From an uncultured Phycisphaerales bacterium (lineage in GTDB: Bacteria > Planctomycetota > Phycisphaerae > WQYP01), in NCBI GenBank assembly GCA_903845195.1, contig CAIMWO010000053.1, positions 46,503-110,502 on the forward strand: a stretch of DNA of 64,000 bases, read 5' to 3'. A model generated the notes under the pieces. The model was not told where the DNA came from and made no database searches. It worked only from the letters and a program-made list of their open reading frames with translations. The translations under genes and the position numbers were made by a program. Below, one piece after another: positions 1-11,539 of this stretch; the first letter of the stretch is position 1; every line of letters begins with the position of its first letter.

Positions 1-2037
<2,037 letters not shown>

Positions 2038-2121
2038 TACATCTTCCTTCTGCGTTTGGTCCGGGAACTCCGAGCACCCTATTCTAAACCGGCCAGGGCG
2101 ACTTGGCGAGATGGGGGAGTT

Positions 2122-2213
2122 GTGAGTGGTCAGTGGCCAGTGGTCAGTTGAGGAGGACTGCCTGTTGGACGGGCTTTTCGCATTTCTGACAACTGGCCAC
2201 TGACCACTAACTC
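2122..2213. repeat. Inverted pair of 7-base-period repeats (TGGTCAG type)
   Basis: Left arm 2122-2149 reads as four 7-base units (GTGAGTG GTCAGTG and so on). Right arm 2186-2213 reads as the reverse complement (CTGACAA CTGGCCA CTGACCA). Seventeen bases, AGTGGTCAGTGGCCAGT, are perfectly inverted between the arms. The unit between the arms contains a short GCCTG/CGGGC stem followed by TTTT on the plus strand. The right arm touches the methyltransferase stop codon. Similar units occur at 25501, 31953-32071 and 51769. Confidence 0.75.
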
Positions 2214-3249
2214 ATGGAGTGGTGCAGAGGAAGAGCGTCAGGCCGTCGGTGGCCAGGGAGGTCTCGGCCACGACTTTCAGACCGGCCAGGGTGATGGTGT
2301 TCCGCCAGATGTCGGCGGTCCAAAGAGATTGGCGTGTCAATTGCAGCACAAGTGCCAACTCGGAGGCATAGTAGTTCTTGTCGAACTTGGGGCCGATGGT
2401 GGGCTCGGCCAGCAAGAGGTGGGCATGCGGGAAATTACGGGCAACGCCTGCGAGCGTCTTGATCACGAGATCACGATTGAGGCTCGTCGCCTCGCCGAGA
2501 AAATTGGCGGCCAGGATGCAGTCAATTTCCCGCCAGAGCTGTTGCGAAATGCCCACGCGATCGAACACCTGCTTGGTTTCGGTAAGGGCATCCAGACTAT
2601 TCGCGGTGACGGCAATGAAACGTTTTTCGAGCCCCTGCGTGGTGATGGCGGCGTTGGCCTTGCGGACGAGCGGGCCGTCGGAGCCGACACCCACGCCCAC
2701 AATCTGATTGGAGGCCTTGGCCATGCGGATGAGCAGATCGCCTGAGCCGCAGTCGATGTCGAGCAGATGCGTAAAGCGGTGCTTGACGATCAGTTCTTCG
2801 ATGGCGGGATAGACTTCGGGCAGCCAGCGCTGGCTTTGAGCTTCAACAGCAGCTTCAAACCGGCGGGAGTTTCCGGGATGAAGCGTCTTGAGCCGCACGA
2901 GCAGATGTTCGAGAACGTCCAACACGCCGGAATAGGCGCGGACCATTTCGAGCACGCCATTCTCTTCCATCAGTGCGCGGCCATCGGCGGTGAGAAACGC
3001 TCGGCCGTCTTTGATTGAGAGAAGTCCGGCCCGCGCGGCGTAGTTGATCAGGGCATCGAGAATCTCCGGCGCCAGGCGCGTGCGATCGGCATAGGCGCGG
3101 GGGTCCAGGCCCTCGGCCGCCACTTCTTCTTCGAGCATGACGTCAAGCACGCCGGCATGTTTGAGCGCCCAATAGGCCTGCAGAGCGACGTGGCCGGAAA
3201 CGAGACGCTGGGCGATGTCGCGACCGGGCTTTTTGGGAGAAGAGAACAT
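2212..3249 (-). CDS. SAM-dependent methyltransferase, winged-helix N-terminus
   Basis: This 345-residue cytoplasmic protein has the layout of class I O-methyltransferase-like enzymes. Residues ~10-100 look like a helical/winged-helix dimerisation domain (HVALQAYWALKHAGVLDVM, then APEILDALINYAARAGLLS). The Rossmann methyltransferase core follows, with the SAM-binding motif LLDIDCGSGDLLIRMAK near residue 165. The usual E/DxGxG motif I is present as DIDCGSG. The substrate cannot be told from the sequence. The start ATG at 3249 follows the line of the domain with nothing conserved upstream. It may be cotranscribed with aconitase, but the heptamer inverted repeat between them could act as a terminator. 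Confidence 0.75.
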   Translation of the reverse strand: MFSSPKKPGRDIAQRLVSGHVALQAYWALKHAGVLDVMLEEEVAAEGLDPRAYADRTRLAPEILDALINYAARAGLLSIKDGRAFLTADGRALMEENGVLEMVRAYSGVLDVLEHLLVRLKTLHPGNSRRFEAAVEAQSQRWLPEVYPAIEELIVKHRFTHLLDIDCGSGDLLIRMAKASNQIVGVGVGSDGPLVRKANAAITTQGLEKRFIAVTANSLDALTETKQVFDRVGISQQLWREIDCILAANFLGEATSLNRDLVIKTLAGVARNFPHAHLLLAEPTIGPKFDKNYYASELALVLQLTRQSLWTADIWRNTITLAGLKVVAETSLATDGLTLFLCTTP

Positions 3250-3449
3250 GACGCCTCGATCTAAGGAACGGTGTGGCGAGCGAATTCACGCAGGATGTAG
3301 GGAAAGTTTCACGGTTCAGGGGCCAAGTTTCAAGAGGAGAAATGCGAGTCGGCAAAAATGGCGCGGCCTTTCATGAGTAGAATGACTGCCGAGCAAGCGG
3401 TTACGATGCGTCGGGAACGCTGGTAACAGCATGCATTGAGGGTGTAGCT

Positions 3450-4226
3450 ATGCGCAAGGCAATGGGATTCGCGTTAGTAATGCTGCCGCTGATGATGTTG
3501 GCGTCGCCAGCTGGCGCTTTGTTTTACCTGCCGGAGAAGACGCTCGAATCGCAGTTGGTTCAGGCGGATACCGTGGTTATCGGGACTATTGCTGAATCGG
3601 ACGCGGAAAAGGATCGCGCCACCGTCAACGTACGCGAGATACTGAAGGGCGAGGCAGGGAAGCAGGTAGTGGTCAGCGATATCAGCCTGAGAATTTCCAA
3701 AGATAAGAAGAAAGTGCGATTCAAGAAGGATGATCGGGTGCTGTTGTTTCTGCAAAAAGGACGGGGAGAATCACTGCCTATTAATTTCAGCATGGTCATA
3801 GAAACCGAAGCGGATGAGCGATCTATGACCGCGTGTATCAAGGAGGTCATGCCTTACGCGGAAGCCCTGGCGAATCTGGAGAATATTAAGAAGGACATTG
3901 ACCAGAAGGCCGTGGCAAAGGCGATCGAGACACTGGGCGCAAGCCGGAATGGCCACACGCAAATCGTTGTCGGTCGATTGATGGGCACCGCATGGGCACA
4001 GCGAATCAAGCCGGAGCCATTTGTGAAGACCATCGTGGCCGCACTGACAACCGGCCGCACAGAACTCAAACGCGGCGCGATCGCATGGTGTGCGAAATTC
4101 GAAACGCTGCCGGCGGACGTGCGGACCGCTTTGGAGAGCATTGCAGACAACGGCAAAGACCAGGAAACGGCGAAACAGGCACGAAAGGTCCTTCTCACAT
4201 TTTCGGCAGCCGCCACGCAAAAATGA
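3450..4226 (+). CDS. Secreted protein of unknown function
   Basis: The 258-residue product begins with a clear Sec signal peptide (MRKAMGFALVMLPLMMLASPAGA) and a probable cleavage after AGA. A Shine-Dalgarno-like GAGGG lies 7 bases before the ATG. Residues ~30-120 are a beta-rich segment (VVIGTIAESDAEKDRATVNV, then a lysine-rich stretch and RVLLFLQKG), like the short OB/beta-barrel repeats of many planctomycete secreted proteins. The C-terminal half is helical. No enzyme motif or lipobox is seen. It stands alone between divergent and convergent neighbours and is followed directly by a strong hairpin terminator. I do not recognise a named family. Confidence 0.7.
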   Translation: MRKAMGFALVMLPLMMLASPAGALFYLPEKTLESQLVQADTVVIGTIAESDAEKDRATVNVREILKGEAGKQVVVSDISLRISKDKKKVRFKKDDRVLLFLQKGRGESLPINFSMVIETEADERSMTACIKEVMPYAEALANLENIKKDIDQKAVAKAIETLGASRNGHTQIVVGRLMGTAWAQRIKPEPFVKTIVAALTTGRTELKRGAIAWCAKFETLPADVRTALESIADNGKDQETAKQARKVLLTFSAAATQK

Positions 4227-4227
4227 A

Positions 4228-4252
4228 GCGGCCCTCCGGGGAAGAGGGCCGC
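4228..4252. terminator. Bidirectional hairpin terminator
   Basis: A perfect 9-bp stem, GCGGCCCTC with GAGGGCCGC, closes a 7-base loop. It starts two bases after the stop of the secreted-protein gene and 29 bases before the metK stop, so it serves convergent genes. On the minus strand it is followed by TTCATTTTT; on the plus strand the T tract is weak. Confidence 0.8.
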
Positions 4253-4280
4253 TCTGGGTTTATGGATAGTCGCTTACCGA

Positions 4281-5528
<1,248 letters not shown>

Positions 5529-5735
5529 GTGAATCCTCGCTTTTGAACAAGAAAACCGGTGAGTCCACCAACACGCGGACCCAGTGAAAATTGGATCATG
5601 AAGTGTAGTGAATAGCGGGGGAAATGCAATACGCGGCGAGCCCGGCTCCGGTTATCGGGCCTGTGTGGTTTGACCAATCCAAGCCTTTGCCAATAATGAC
5701 CGGGCTGATGAAGTGGCCCACAGAGCAGTGAACGC

Positions 5736-6893
5736 ATGATACCCATCCCCATAGGCACCGATCGCCCGCGGCGGCAATTTCCGTGGATGAACGCGCTGCT
5801 GATCACGGCGAATGTGGTCATTTACCTCGGCAGCCACCAGACGTCGGGCGGCCTGGCGCCGGGCTGGGAAAAATTCATGCTCTATCCGCTGCACCCGCAA
5901 TTGCAGCAATTCATCACCTACCAATTCCTGCACGCAAGTCTGGCGCACATTGGCTTCAACATGCTGTTCCTGTATGTCTTCGGGAACAACCTCAATGAAA
6001 AACTCGGTCACGCCGGGTACCTGGTCTTTTACCTGACCGGTGGAATTCTCGCGGGATGTGGGCAGGTGCTCACATCAAACGTGCCGACGCTGGGCGCCAG
6101 CGGTTCGATCTCCGCGGTGACGGGCATGTTCTTCATTCTGCTGCCCCGCACGCATGTGCGCATGCTGATCTGGTTCATTGTTTACGTCGACGTGTGGGAA
6201 ATACCGTCGATGTATTTCATCTTGTTCAAGGTGGGGCAGGACATCGTCGAACCGCTGCTGGGCGGATCCAATGTCGCGCATGCCGCCCATCTTTCCGGCA
6301 CGGCCACGGGCTTTGTGCTGGGGCTCCTGCTGCTGCTGACCGGCCTGGTGCAGCGCGATCAATATGATCTGCTGGCGATGATCAACCGCTGGCGGCGCAG
6401 GCGCGAATACGAATCGATCGTGGCTGGCGGATACAACCCTTTCGGAGCCGGCGGACGCGTGCTGGGCGGAACCAACGCACCGGCCAAGCCGGAAGATCCG
6501 CGGGTTGGGGCGCTGCGGGCCGAAATCGAAACGCTTTTGCAGGGCCACGAGCTTGGCAAGGCCGTCGCGAAATACCTCGAATTGCGGAACATCGATCCCT
6601 ACCAGGTCCTGCCGATGCAGGGGCAATTGGATGTGGCGAATCAGCTCATGTCCGACGGGCAGTACGTAGAAGCGGCCGGCGCGTACGAGGATTTTTTGCG
6701 CGTTCACGGCAGTTCGCCACAGGCCGAGCAGGTGACGCTGGTCCTGGGCATCATCTACGCCAAGTATTGGGAGAACCGTCCGCGAGCGCTGGAACTGCTG
6801 AAAACCGCAGCGGAAAAGATGCACGATGCGGGACTGCGGCAGTTGGCGCAGGACGAACTCAAATGTCTGGAAGCAGAGGCCGGTGGGCGGTAG
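5736..6893 (+). CDS. Rhomboid-family intramembrane serine protease
   Basis: This is a membrane protein of 385 residues. The first ~205 residues form the rhomboid fold with multiple transmembrane segments. Catalytic-type residues are in place: H71 and N75 in HIGFNMLFLY, S122 in the GASG motif after VPTLG, and H185 in AHLSG. Rhomboids cut transmembrane helices of other membrane proteins; the target is unknown. Residues ~245-385 form a soluble helical C-terminal domain of the tetratricopeptide type (ELRNIDPYQVLPMQGQLDVA, VLGIIYAKYWENRPRALELL), likely cytoplasmic. The start ATG is chosen because MIPIPIGTDRPRR immediately precedes the first membrane helix, as in other long bacterial rhomboids. The gene is divergent from metK and upstream of tRNA-Pro. 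Confidence 0.9.
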   Translation: MIPIPIGTDRPRRQFPWMNALLITANVVIYLGSHQTSGGLAPGWEKFMLYPLHPQLQQFITYQFLHASLAHIGFNMLFLYVFGNNLNEKLGHAGYLVFYLTGGILAGCGQVLTSNVPTLGASGSISAVTGMFFILLPRTHVRMLIWFIVYVDVWEIPSMYFILFKVGQDIVEPLLGGSNVAHAAHLSGTATGFVLGLLLLLTGLVQRDQYDLLAMINRWRRRREYESIVAGGYNPFGAGGRVLGGTNAPAKPEDPRVGALRAEIETLLQGHELGKAVAKYLELRNIDPYQVLPMQGQLDVANQLMSDGQYVEAAGAYEDFLRVHGSSPQAEQVTLVLGIIYAKYWENRPRALELLKTAAEKMHDAGLRQLAQDELKCLEAEAGGR

Positions 6894-6931
6894 CTTTTTG
6901 AAGTGGCGCCATCACGGTCTCGCCGCACCGC

Positions 6932-6960
6932 TTCGCACAGACTCGGGCGTCTGATATAGT
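6932..6960 (+). promoter_or_regulatory. Probable sigma70 promoter of tRNA-Pro
   Basis: TTCGCA (6932-6937), a 17-base spacer and TATAGT (6955-6960) give a reasonable -35/-10 pair. The predicted start of transcription is about 24 bases before the mature tRNA. The -10 box is good and the -35 box is a 4 of 6 match. Confidence 0.5.
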
Positions 6961-6990
6961 GGTTCGTTCGCGGGGATGGGGTGGATTGTA

Positions 6991-7065
6991 CGGGGCGTAG
7001 CTCAGCCTGGTTAGAGCGCCTGGTTTGGGACCAGGAAGTCGGAGGTTCGAATCCTCTCGCCCCGA
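6991..7065 (+). tRNA. tRNA-Pro (anticodon TGG)
   Basis: A full cloverleaf can be drawn. The acceptor CGGGGCG pairs with CGCCCCG. The anticodon stem CCTGG/CCAGG encloses loop TTTGGGA with anticodon TGG. The T arm GGAGG-TTCGAAT-CCTCT follows. The discriminator base is A at 7065 and CCA is not encoded. Confidence 0.97.
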
Positions 7066-7071
7066 TGTACA

Positions 7072-7140
7072 TTTCCTGCCGAGTCCCCTTCCTGACCGGG
7101 GCTCGCAGGAAACACGAGCCCGGGTGATGCTGAATCACCC
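7072..7140 (+). other. Two hairpins directly downstream of tRNA-Pro
   Basis: Hairpin 1 (7072-7112) pairs TTTCCTGC with GCAGGAAA and then GAGTCCC with GGGCTC across one bulged C. Hairpin 2 (7122-7140) pairs GGGTGAT with ATCACCC around GCTGA. With the terminator that follows they form three consecutive stems after the tRNA, in a stretch with no gene. They could be processing or protection elements of the tRNA transcript, or part of a small RNA. Confidence 0.5.
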
Positions 7141-7142
7141 AT

Positions 7143-7171
7143 CACGGCAGCCGACGAGGCTGCCGTGTTTA
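7143..7171 (+). terminator. Rho-independent terminator after tRNA-Pro
   Basis: A perfect 10-bp stem, CACGGCAGCC with GGCTGCCGTG, closes loop GACGA and is followed by TTTATT. It ends the tRNA-Pro transcript. Confidence 0.8.
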
Positions 7172-7574
7172 TTGGGATCTTGACGGTTTTTCTGTCCGTT
7201 GATCCCTCATAAGTCTTTGGCGGCGATGGTGCGTTGCCAATAGTAGCTATCCTTGAAATGAGCTATCTGATAACCCGCGTGCCTCGGCGAACGTCGAGTT
7301 TGGGCGACAGGTCCGATCTGAGACGGTGCTTCCCTCGCGCCAAACAGAAACCGCGTCGTCTGAGTACCGCCGAGATAGTTGCTGGAGAAGAAATTTTCCA
7401 GGGAGGCGAAGAAGTTGGTGAACCGGCTGAATAAACCCAATGCGCCTGGATATTCGCGCGGGGTGAGCTTGATGGCGATGTTGAGACGGGAGGGTTAGAG
7501 TACAGATGAATATCCTGCCAAATGTAGAGTCCGCTGAAGCGAGCCCTACAAGAGGTCGCCTTGGGAAATGAGTG
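7172..7574. other. Gene-poor gap, 403 bases
   Basis: No convincing gene is seen. A 77-codon minus-strand frame (7207-7440) has no clear ribosome site or recognisable family and is not called. The upstream part of the glycosyltransferase gene lies at the right end, with GGGA 8 bases before its ATG. Confidence 0.5.
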
Positions 7575-8801
7575 ATGAGTGAAAAGTCTGGATATAACTG
7601 GATCGTGTCGCAGATCGGGGCGCGGCAGCACTATGCGGTGCCGCGGGCGTTTCAGTTGCATGGTCGGCTGGAGGTTTTTTATACGGAATTGTGGTGCAGG
7701 TGGGGGGCTTCGCTGCTGAAACGAGGGCCCAAGGCATTGCGGGCTTTTGCGGGGCGGCATCATGCAGACTTGCCTTCGAGCAAAGTGGTGGCGTTCAACT
7801 GGCATTCTCTGACGAGGAGACACGCGAGTGCGGGGAGCACGGAGGAGGAATTTCTGGAGCACAAGAAGATCGGAGAGGAATTCGCGGGGTTGGTAAATCG
7901 ATCGCTGGAGCGAAAGCAACTCGATCCGATGCGCGATGTCTTTTTCGGATTCGATACGGGGTGCCTGGAGACGATCCGGATGTTCAAGGAGCGGGGACAC
8001 GTGACGATCGTGGACCAGATCGACCCGGGGCGGGTGGAGGAGGAGATCGTTGTCGCCGAGTCGCGGAAATGGGCCGGGTGGCAGAAGGTTCCGGGGAGGA
8101 TTCCGGATGCATACTATCAGAGACTGTCTGCCGAGTGGGAGGAGGCGTCGCTGGTGCTGGTCAATTCGCAGTGGACGCGTCAGGCGCTGGTGAAACAGGG
8201 GGTGAAGGATGGGAAGATCATCGTGGTGCCGCAAGCGTTCGAGGCGCAGGGGGAAGAGGCGACGATCAAGCACAATCCCGATCGGGCTCTGACGGTTCTG
8301 TGGATTGGGAGCGTCATTTTGCGGAAGGGGATCCAGTATTTGATCGAGGCGGCCAGGGAATTGAAGGATGAGAATGTGAAGTTCGTGATCGCAGGACCGG
8401 TGGGGATTTCGCCGGAGGCCGTGGCGACAGCGCCGGCCAACATGCAGTTTCTCGGACGCGTGACGCGGAACCAGACAGCGGAGTTGTACCGGGAGGGCGA
8501 TGTGTTTGTATTGCCGACGCTATCGGACGGGTTTGCGATGACGCAATTGGAGGCGATGGCGCGGGCCATGCCGGTAATCACGACACCGAACTGCGGGGAG
8601 GTGGTGACGGATGGGTTGGATGGACTGATCGTGCCGGCATGCGATTCCAGGGAATTGGCGAGGGCGATCGGGCGTTTGGCCGGGGATCGGAAGCTTCTGG
8701 CAGAGATGTCCAGAGCGGCGGTGGAAAAATCGACGCGGTTTTCGCTCAAGGTTTACTGCCAACGTGTAGAGGCGGCGGTAGGATCGTTACGGGGCGATTA
8801 A
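7575..8801 (+). CDS. Glycosyltransferase, GT4-like (GT-B fold)
   Basis: This 408-residue cytoplasmic or membrane-associated enzyme likely transfers a sugar from a nucleotide-sugar donor to a glycan or lipid acceptor. The C-terminal half carries the GT1/GT4 hallmarks: VLWIGSVILRKGIQYLIEA, then FLGRVTRN, and the donor-binding stretch LSDGFAMTQLEAMARAMPVI with the E-x7-E pattern. A GTG three bases upstream is a possible alternative start. Codons are markedly G-rich at third positions and purine-rich on the coding strand (many GGG, GAG, CGG), unlike the C-ending codons of most genes here, which hints at recent transfer. No other polysaccharide gene lies beside it. Donor and acceptor are unknown. 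Confidence 0.85.
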   Translation: MSEKSGYNWIVSQIGARQHYAVPRAFQLHGRLEVFYTELWCRWGASLLKRGPKALRAFAGRHHADLPSSKVVAFNWHSLTRRHASAGSTEEEFLEHKKIGEEFAGLVNRSLERKQLDPMRDVFFGFDTGCLETIRMFKERGHVTIVDQIDPGRVEEEIVVAESRKWAGWQKVPGRIPDAYYQRLSAEWEEASLVLVNSQWTRQALVKQGVKDGKIIVVPQAFEAQGEEATIKHNPDRALTVLWIGSVILRKGIQYLIEAARELKDENVKFVIAGPVGISPEAVATAPANMQFLGRVTRNQTAELYREGDVFVLPTLSDGFAMTQLEAMARAMPVITTPNCGEVVTDGLDGLIVPACDSRELARAIGRLAGDRKLLAEMSRAAVEKSTRFSLKVYCQRVEAAVGSLRGD

Positions 8802-9112
8802 TCCCGGATAGCAGAAAGACGGCGTTCCATTTTTTCAAATGGAACAGAGGTGTTTCTCAACAACAGCATACTGAGCCGGTAAGGGGAACCAGCAGAAGAT
8901 ATACCGGTCAGTCAGCGATTGGACGCCGGCGCGGCGCCTAACACTGCGATCATATCTCCTGTAAAATAGATGGGTTGTGAGAATGCTCGCAGATATATCA
9001 ACTGCCCTGAGATCTCGTTAGGAAATGTCCATCGGCGGTCGCCCCGATATTCTTCTATCCACTCGTCACGTTGTCTCCAACTGCCATCCTGCTGCTTCTT
9101 TCCCTGCTTCGC
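8802..9112. other. Gene-free gap with one perfect hairpin
   Basis: The 311 bases between the glycosyltransferase and the DUF1566 gene hold no gene that I can support. A perfect 9-bp stem GTTCCATTT/AAATGGAAC with a 4-base loop lies at 8824-8845, soon after the glycosyltransferase stop. It lacks a T tract, so it may be a weak terminator or an mRNA 3' end structure. Confidence 0.5.
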
Positions 9113-10516
9113 TCAGGGCGAAACATTGCGCACTAACCGCACATAGTTGAGAATCCGAATCACATCGCCCTGCGGGCCGCGGCCGTGCGGGAAGTCGGCG
9201 GCATCACCGGTCTTGGGATCGCTGCGCTGGGCGCCGGCGCCGTGGACGTCGACAAAGTGGTAATCACTAGAGCCCGCTTGCCGTGTGGAGGATGTTCTGC
9301 CTGGGTTCGGAGGGCCTTCTTCGGGCGGTCCGTCCATTCCGGGGCCACTCGGGCCCGGACCCATTGGGCCTGAAGGCGGGCGAGGATCTGGAAAACCGCT
9401 ACCGGCGGGCCGCGGTGACATCCAACCTGACGCTCGGCCGAAAGCCATGTATGACGCCGCCCCGCCGCCGGTGAATCCGGCATGCGTCGTTGAGGACCAG
9501 TAATACGGAAAATCGGCCTGACCTGCTTCATTGGTGATTGCGGTGCAATTGAACAGCGGATCGATCGCAGCGGATTTCGTCTTGTCCGGCGAGCGCGTGT
9601 AATCCAGAATACTTTGCAGTTCCTTGATGTTCGGCACGCGCCAGTCGGCATGGCCCAGATATTTCTCGGCATTTTTCTTCTGCGCCCAGGCCAGCGCCTC
9701 CTGCCAGTTCATGCCTTTGCCGCTGTCGGCTTTGGACCACATCAAGCCCGTGGCGCGGTCGGTGATGGTGCCGTCATTGTTATCGTGGAAATCATTCTTG
9801 CCGTAGCTGGTGTTGCCGCGGACGCATAGCACGTAGAACGTTTTTTCTCCCCTGCCGGGCATGATCGTGCCGTAACCCTTGATGCGGCCGTCGGCAAAAT
9901 TGACGCCAAACATCTGGTCCCGATGCCCCACATAGCCGGTGCTGGTGGCCCACTGCGAATCAATGGTGCGTTCGCCGGCACGAGCATCACCATAGGCGAA
10001 CTTGAAGAACTTCGTATCGATGAAGGGCGTCAAACGCGAAGTGTCCGCGGCGTTGGGGCCGCTCACGTCGACGCCGCTGAACTGGATCAGCGAATAGAGT
10101 TCCTTGATCGTCGGCAACCGCCAATCGCTGAATCCTGCGAACTTGGCGGCGTTGAGTTTGGCGGGCTGAGCCTGGGCCTGGGTCCAGGTCAACTTGTCTG
10201 CGGAGCCGAGCTGTCCGTCGCCATTCGTGTCCGCAGTGCGTTGCCACGTCAGACCTGTGTTGTTGTCGTAGACGGTCAGGCCATTGTCGGGCAGTGTGTA
10301 GCTGGAGGGGTGATGTGGAAACTGGGCGTCTTGACCGTAGAAGGGTAAGCCCGGTTTCGGCGGAGCGATTTCGTGGCGATTGTCATAGCACTTCGTCTGG
10401 CCGGTATCAACGATCGTATAGGGCAACACGGCGCCCGTCGGCGTTGCCGGCGTGTCCGCGGTTGCCGGACCTGCGATTGCCCATGCCGCCATTATCAAGA
10501 TCATGCCGCAGCGCAT
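9113..10516 (-). CDS. Secreted DUF1566 (Lcl-like) protein with two repeats
   Basis: The start is set at 10516, where AAAGGAG lies 6 bases ahead, rather than at an ATG 20 codons upstream. The 467-residue product begins with a signal peptide (MRCGMILIMAAWAIAGPATA). It carries two DUF1566 modules, each with DNNTGLTW or DRATGLMW followed by DWRLPTIKELYSLI or DWRVPNIKELQSIL. DTNGDGQLGSAD between the first TGLTW and its DWRLP block looks like a calcium-binding loop. The second module is interrupted by a Gly/Pro-rich stretch of about 55 residues (PRPPSGPMGPGPSGPGMDG). Function is unknown; DUF1566 proteins are usually exported. Confidence 0.8.
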   Translation of the reverse strand: MRCGMILIMAAWAIAGPATADTPATPTGAVLPYTIVDTGQTKCYDNRHEIAPPKPGLPFYGQDAQFPHHPSSYTLPDNGLTVYDNNTGLTWQRTADTNGDGQLGSADKLTWTQAQAQPAKLNAAKFAGFSDWRLPTIKELYSLIQFSGVDVSGPNAADTSRLTPFIDTKFFKFAYGDARAGERTIDSQWATSTGYVGHRDQMFGVNFADGRIKGYGTIMPGRGEKTFYVLCVRGNTSYGKNDFHDNNDGTITDRATGLMWSKADSGKGMNWQEALAWAQKKNAEKYLGHADWRVPNIKELQSILDYTRSPDKTKSAAIDPLFNCTAITNEAGQADFPYYWSSTTHAGFTGGGAASYMAFGRASGWMSPRPAGSGFPDPRPPSGPMGPGPSGPGMDGPPEEGPPNPGRTSSTRQAGSSDYHFVDVHGAGAQRSDPKTGDAADFPHGRGPQGDVIRILNYVRLVRNVSP

Positions 10517-10666
10517 TGTGGCTCCTTTCAGATAGTCCTGTGCGGGTTCATTCAGACAATGCCGCCAATCGAGCATTGGTAACCACTTGCATCATAAATT
10601 GGACACCTTCATTGCGGCACGATCACGCGTGCCGCAGGGTTCGTCAATGGATACAATCAGGCAACT

Positions 10667-11410
10667 ATGAAAAGCCGTTTTGGTGGATTTCCCCGGCAGA
10701 TGCCGACGTTCTTCCGCGAGTTGGAGCGTAACAACAGCCGCGACTGGTTTGCTCCGCGCAAAGAGCTATTCGAGTCGCACGTCCGTACGCCGATGATCGA
10801 GCTGGTCACGCTGCTCAATGAGCGTCTTCGGAGCTTTGCGACCGAACATGTGGCCGAGGAACCGGCCAAGCTCATCTACCGAGTTTATCGCGATACTCGT
10901 TTTTCCAAGGACAAAACTCCTTACAAGACGCACATAGGCGCCACCTTCGCCCACAAGATACTCCCCCGCCACGGCGGCGCCGGGTTCTACTTTGAGGTAT
11001 CCCACAAATACGTAGGCATCGCGGGCGGTGTTTACATGCCGGGTCCCGAGGAACTCCAGGCGATTCGTGCAGCCATCGCCGCGACACCCGGAAAATTCCT
11101 GAAACTGATCGAGAACCCAAAGACGCAAAAACTCCTCGGACCGCTGCAGGGCGAACGTCTCAAGCGACTCCCAAAACCCTGGCAGTCGCACGCCGACTCA
11201 CCGGTGGCCGAATACCTGAAACTCAAGCAGATCTACTGGTACGTGGAACTCCCGGCGGCACTGGCGCTCACGCCGCGGCTGCCAGGGGTGCTGCTCCGCT
11301 ACTTCCAGGCGATGACCGATGGCTTGGCGTGGTTCAATCATGCGCTCCTGGCGGATCGGCGCAAGCGCGACGTCGAAACCCGACCGGTGCGCCCCGCTCC
11401 CATGTGGTGA
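10667..11410 (+). CDS. DUF2461 / TIGR02453 family protein
   Basis: The 247-residue product fits DUF2461 in length and motifs. GGFPRQMPTFFRELERNNSRDWF opens the protein, and RVYRDTRFSKDKTPYKTH is the family signature near residue 70, followed by GAGFYFEVSHKYVGIAGG and LKRLPKPW. The family is widespread in bacteria and some fungi; no reaction has been established to my knowledge. It has no signal peptide, so it is probably cytoplasmic. It is divergent from the DUF1566 gene and upstream of the ROK gene, with no obvious functional link to either. Confidence 0.85.
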   Translation: MKSRFGGFPRQMPTFFRELERNNSRDWFAPRKELFESHVRTPMIELVTLLNERLRSFATEHVAEEPAKLIYRVYRDTRFSKDKTPYKTHIGATFAHKILPRHGGAGFYFEVSHKYVGIAGGVYMPGPEELQAIRAAIAATPGKFLKLIENPKTQKLLGPLQGERLKRLPKPWQSHADSPVAEYLKLKQIYWYVELPAALALTPRLPGVLLRYFQAMTDGLAWFNHALLADRRKRDVETRPVRPAPMW

Positions 11411-11539
11411 TCAGGAAGTGCCGAAAGCGCCTTCCTCGCCCTGTGACGATTACAGCTTGCTTGCCGCAAAGATCGCATCCGTCGTAAGATCAGCGTCCTG
11501 TGAGCAGCCAAACCGCAGCATTGGAAAACACGGGTACAC

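Noticed and set aside
5529..5735. SAM riboswitch upstream of metK
   Set aside because: I tried to fit SAM-I, SAM-II and SAM/SAH core motifs to the minus-strand leader and did not find the conserved core. A covariance-model search would be decisive.
7207..7440. 77-codon minus-strand frame in the gap after tRNA-Pro
   Set aside because: No clear ribosome site, no known family, and second half of low plausibility. Left as gap; it could still be a small gene.
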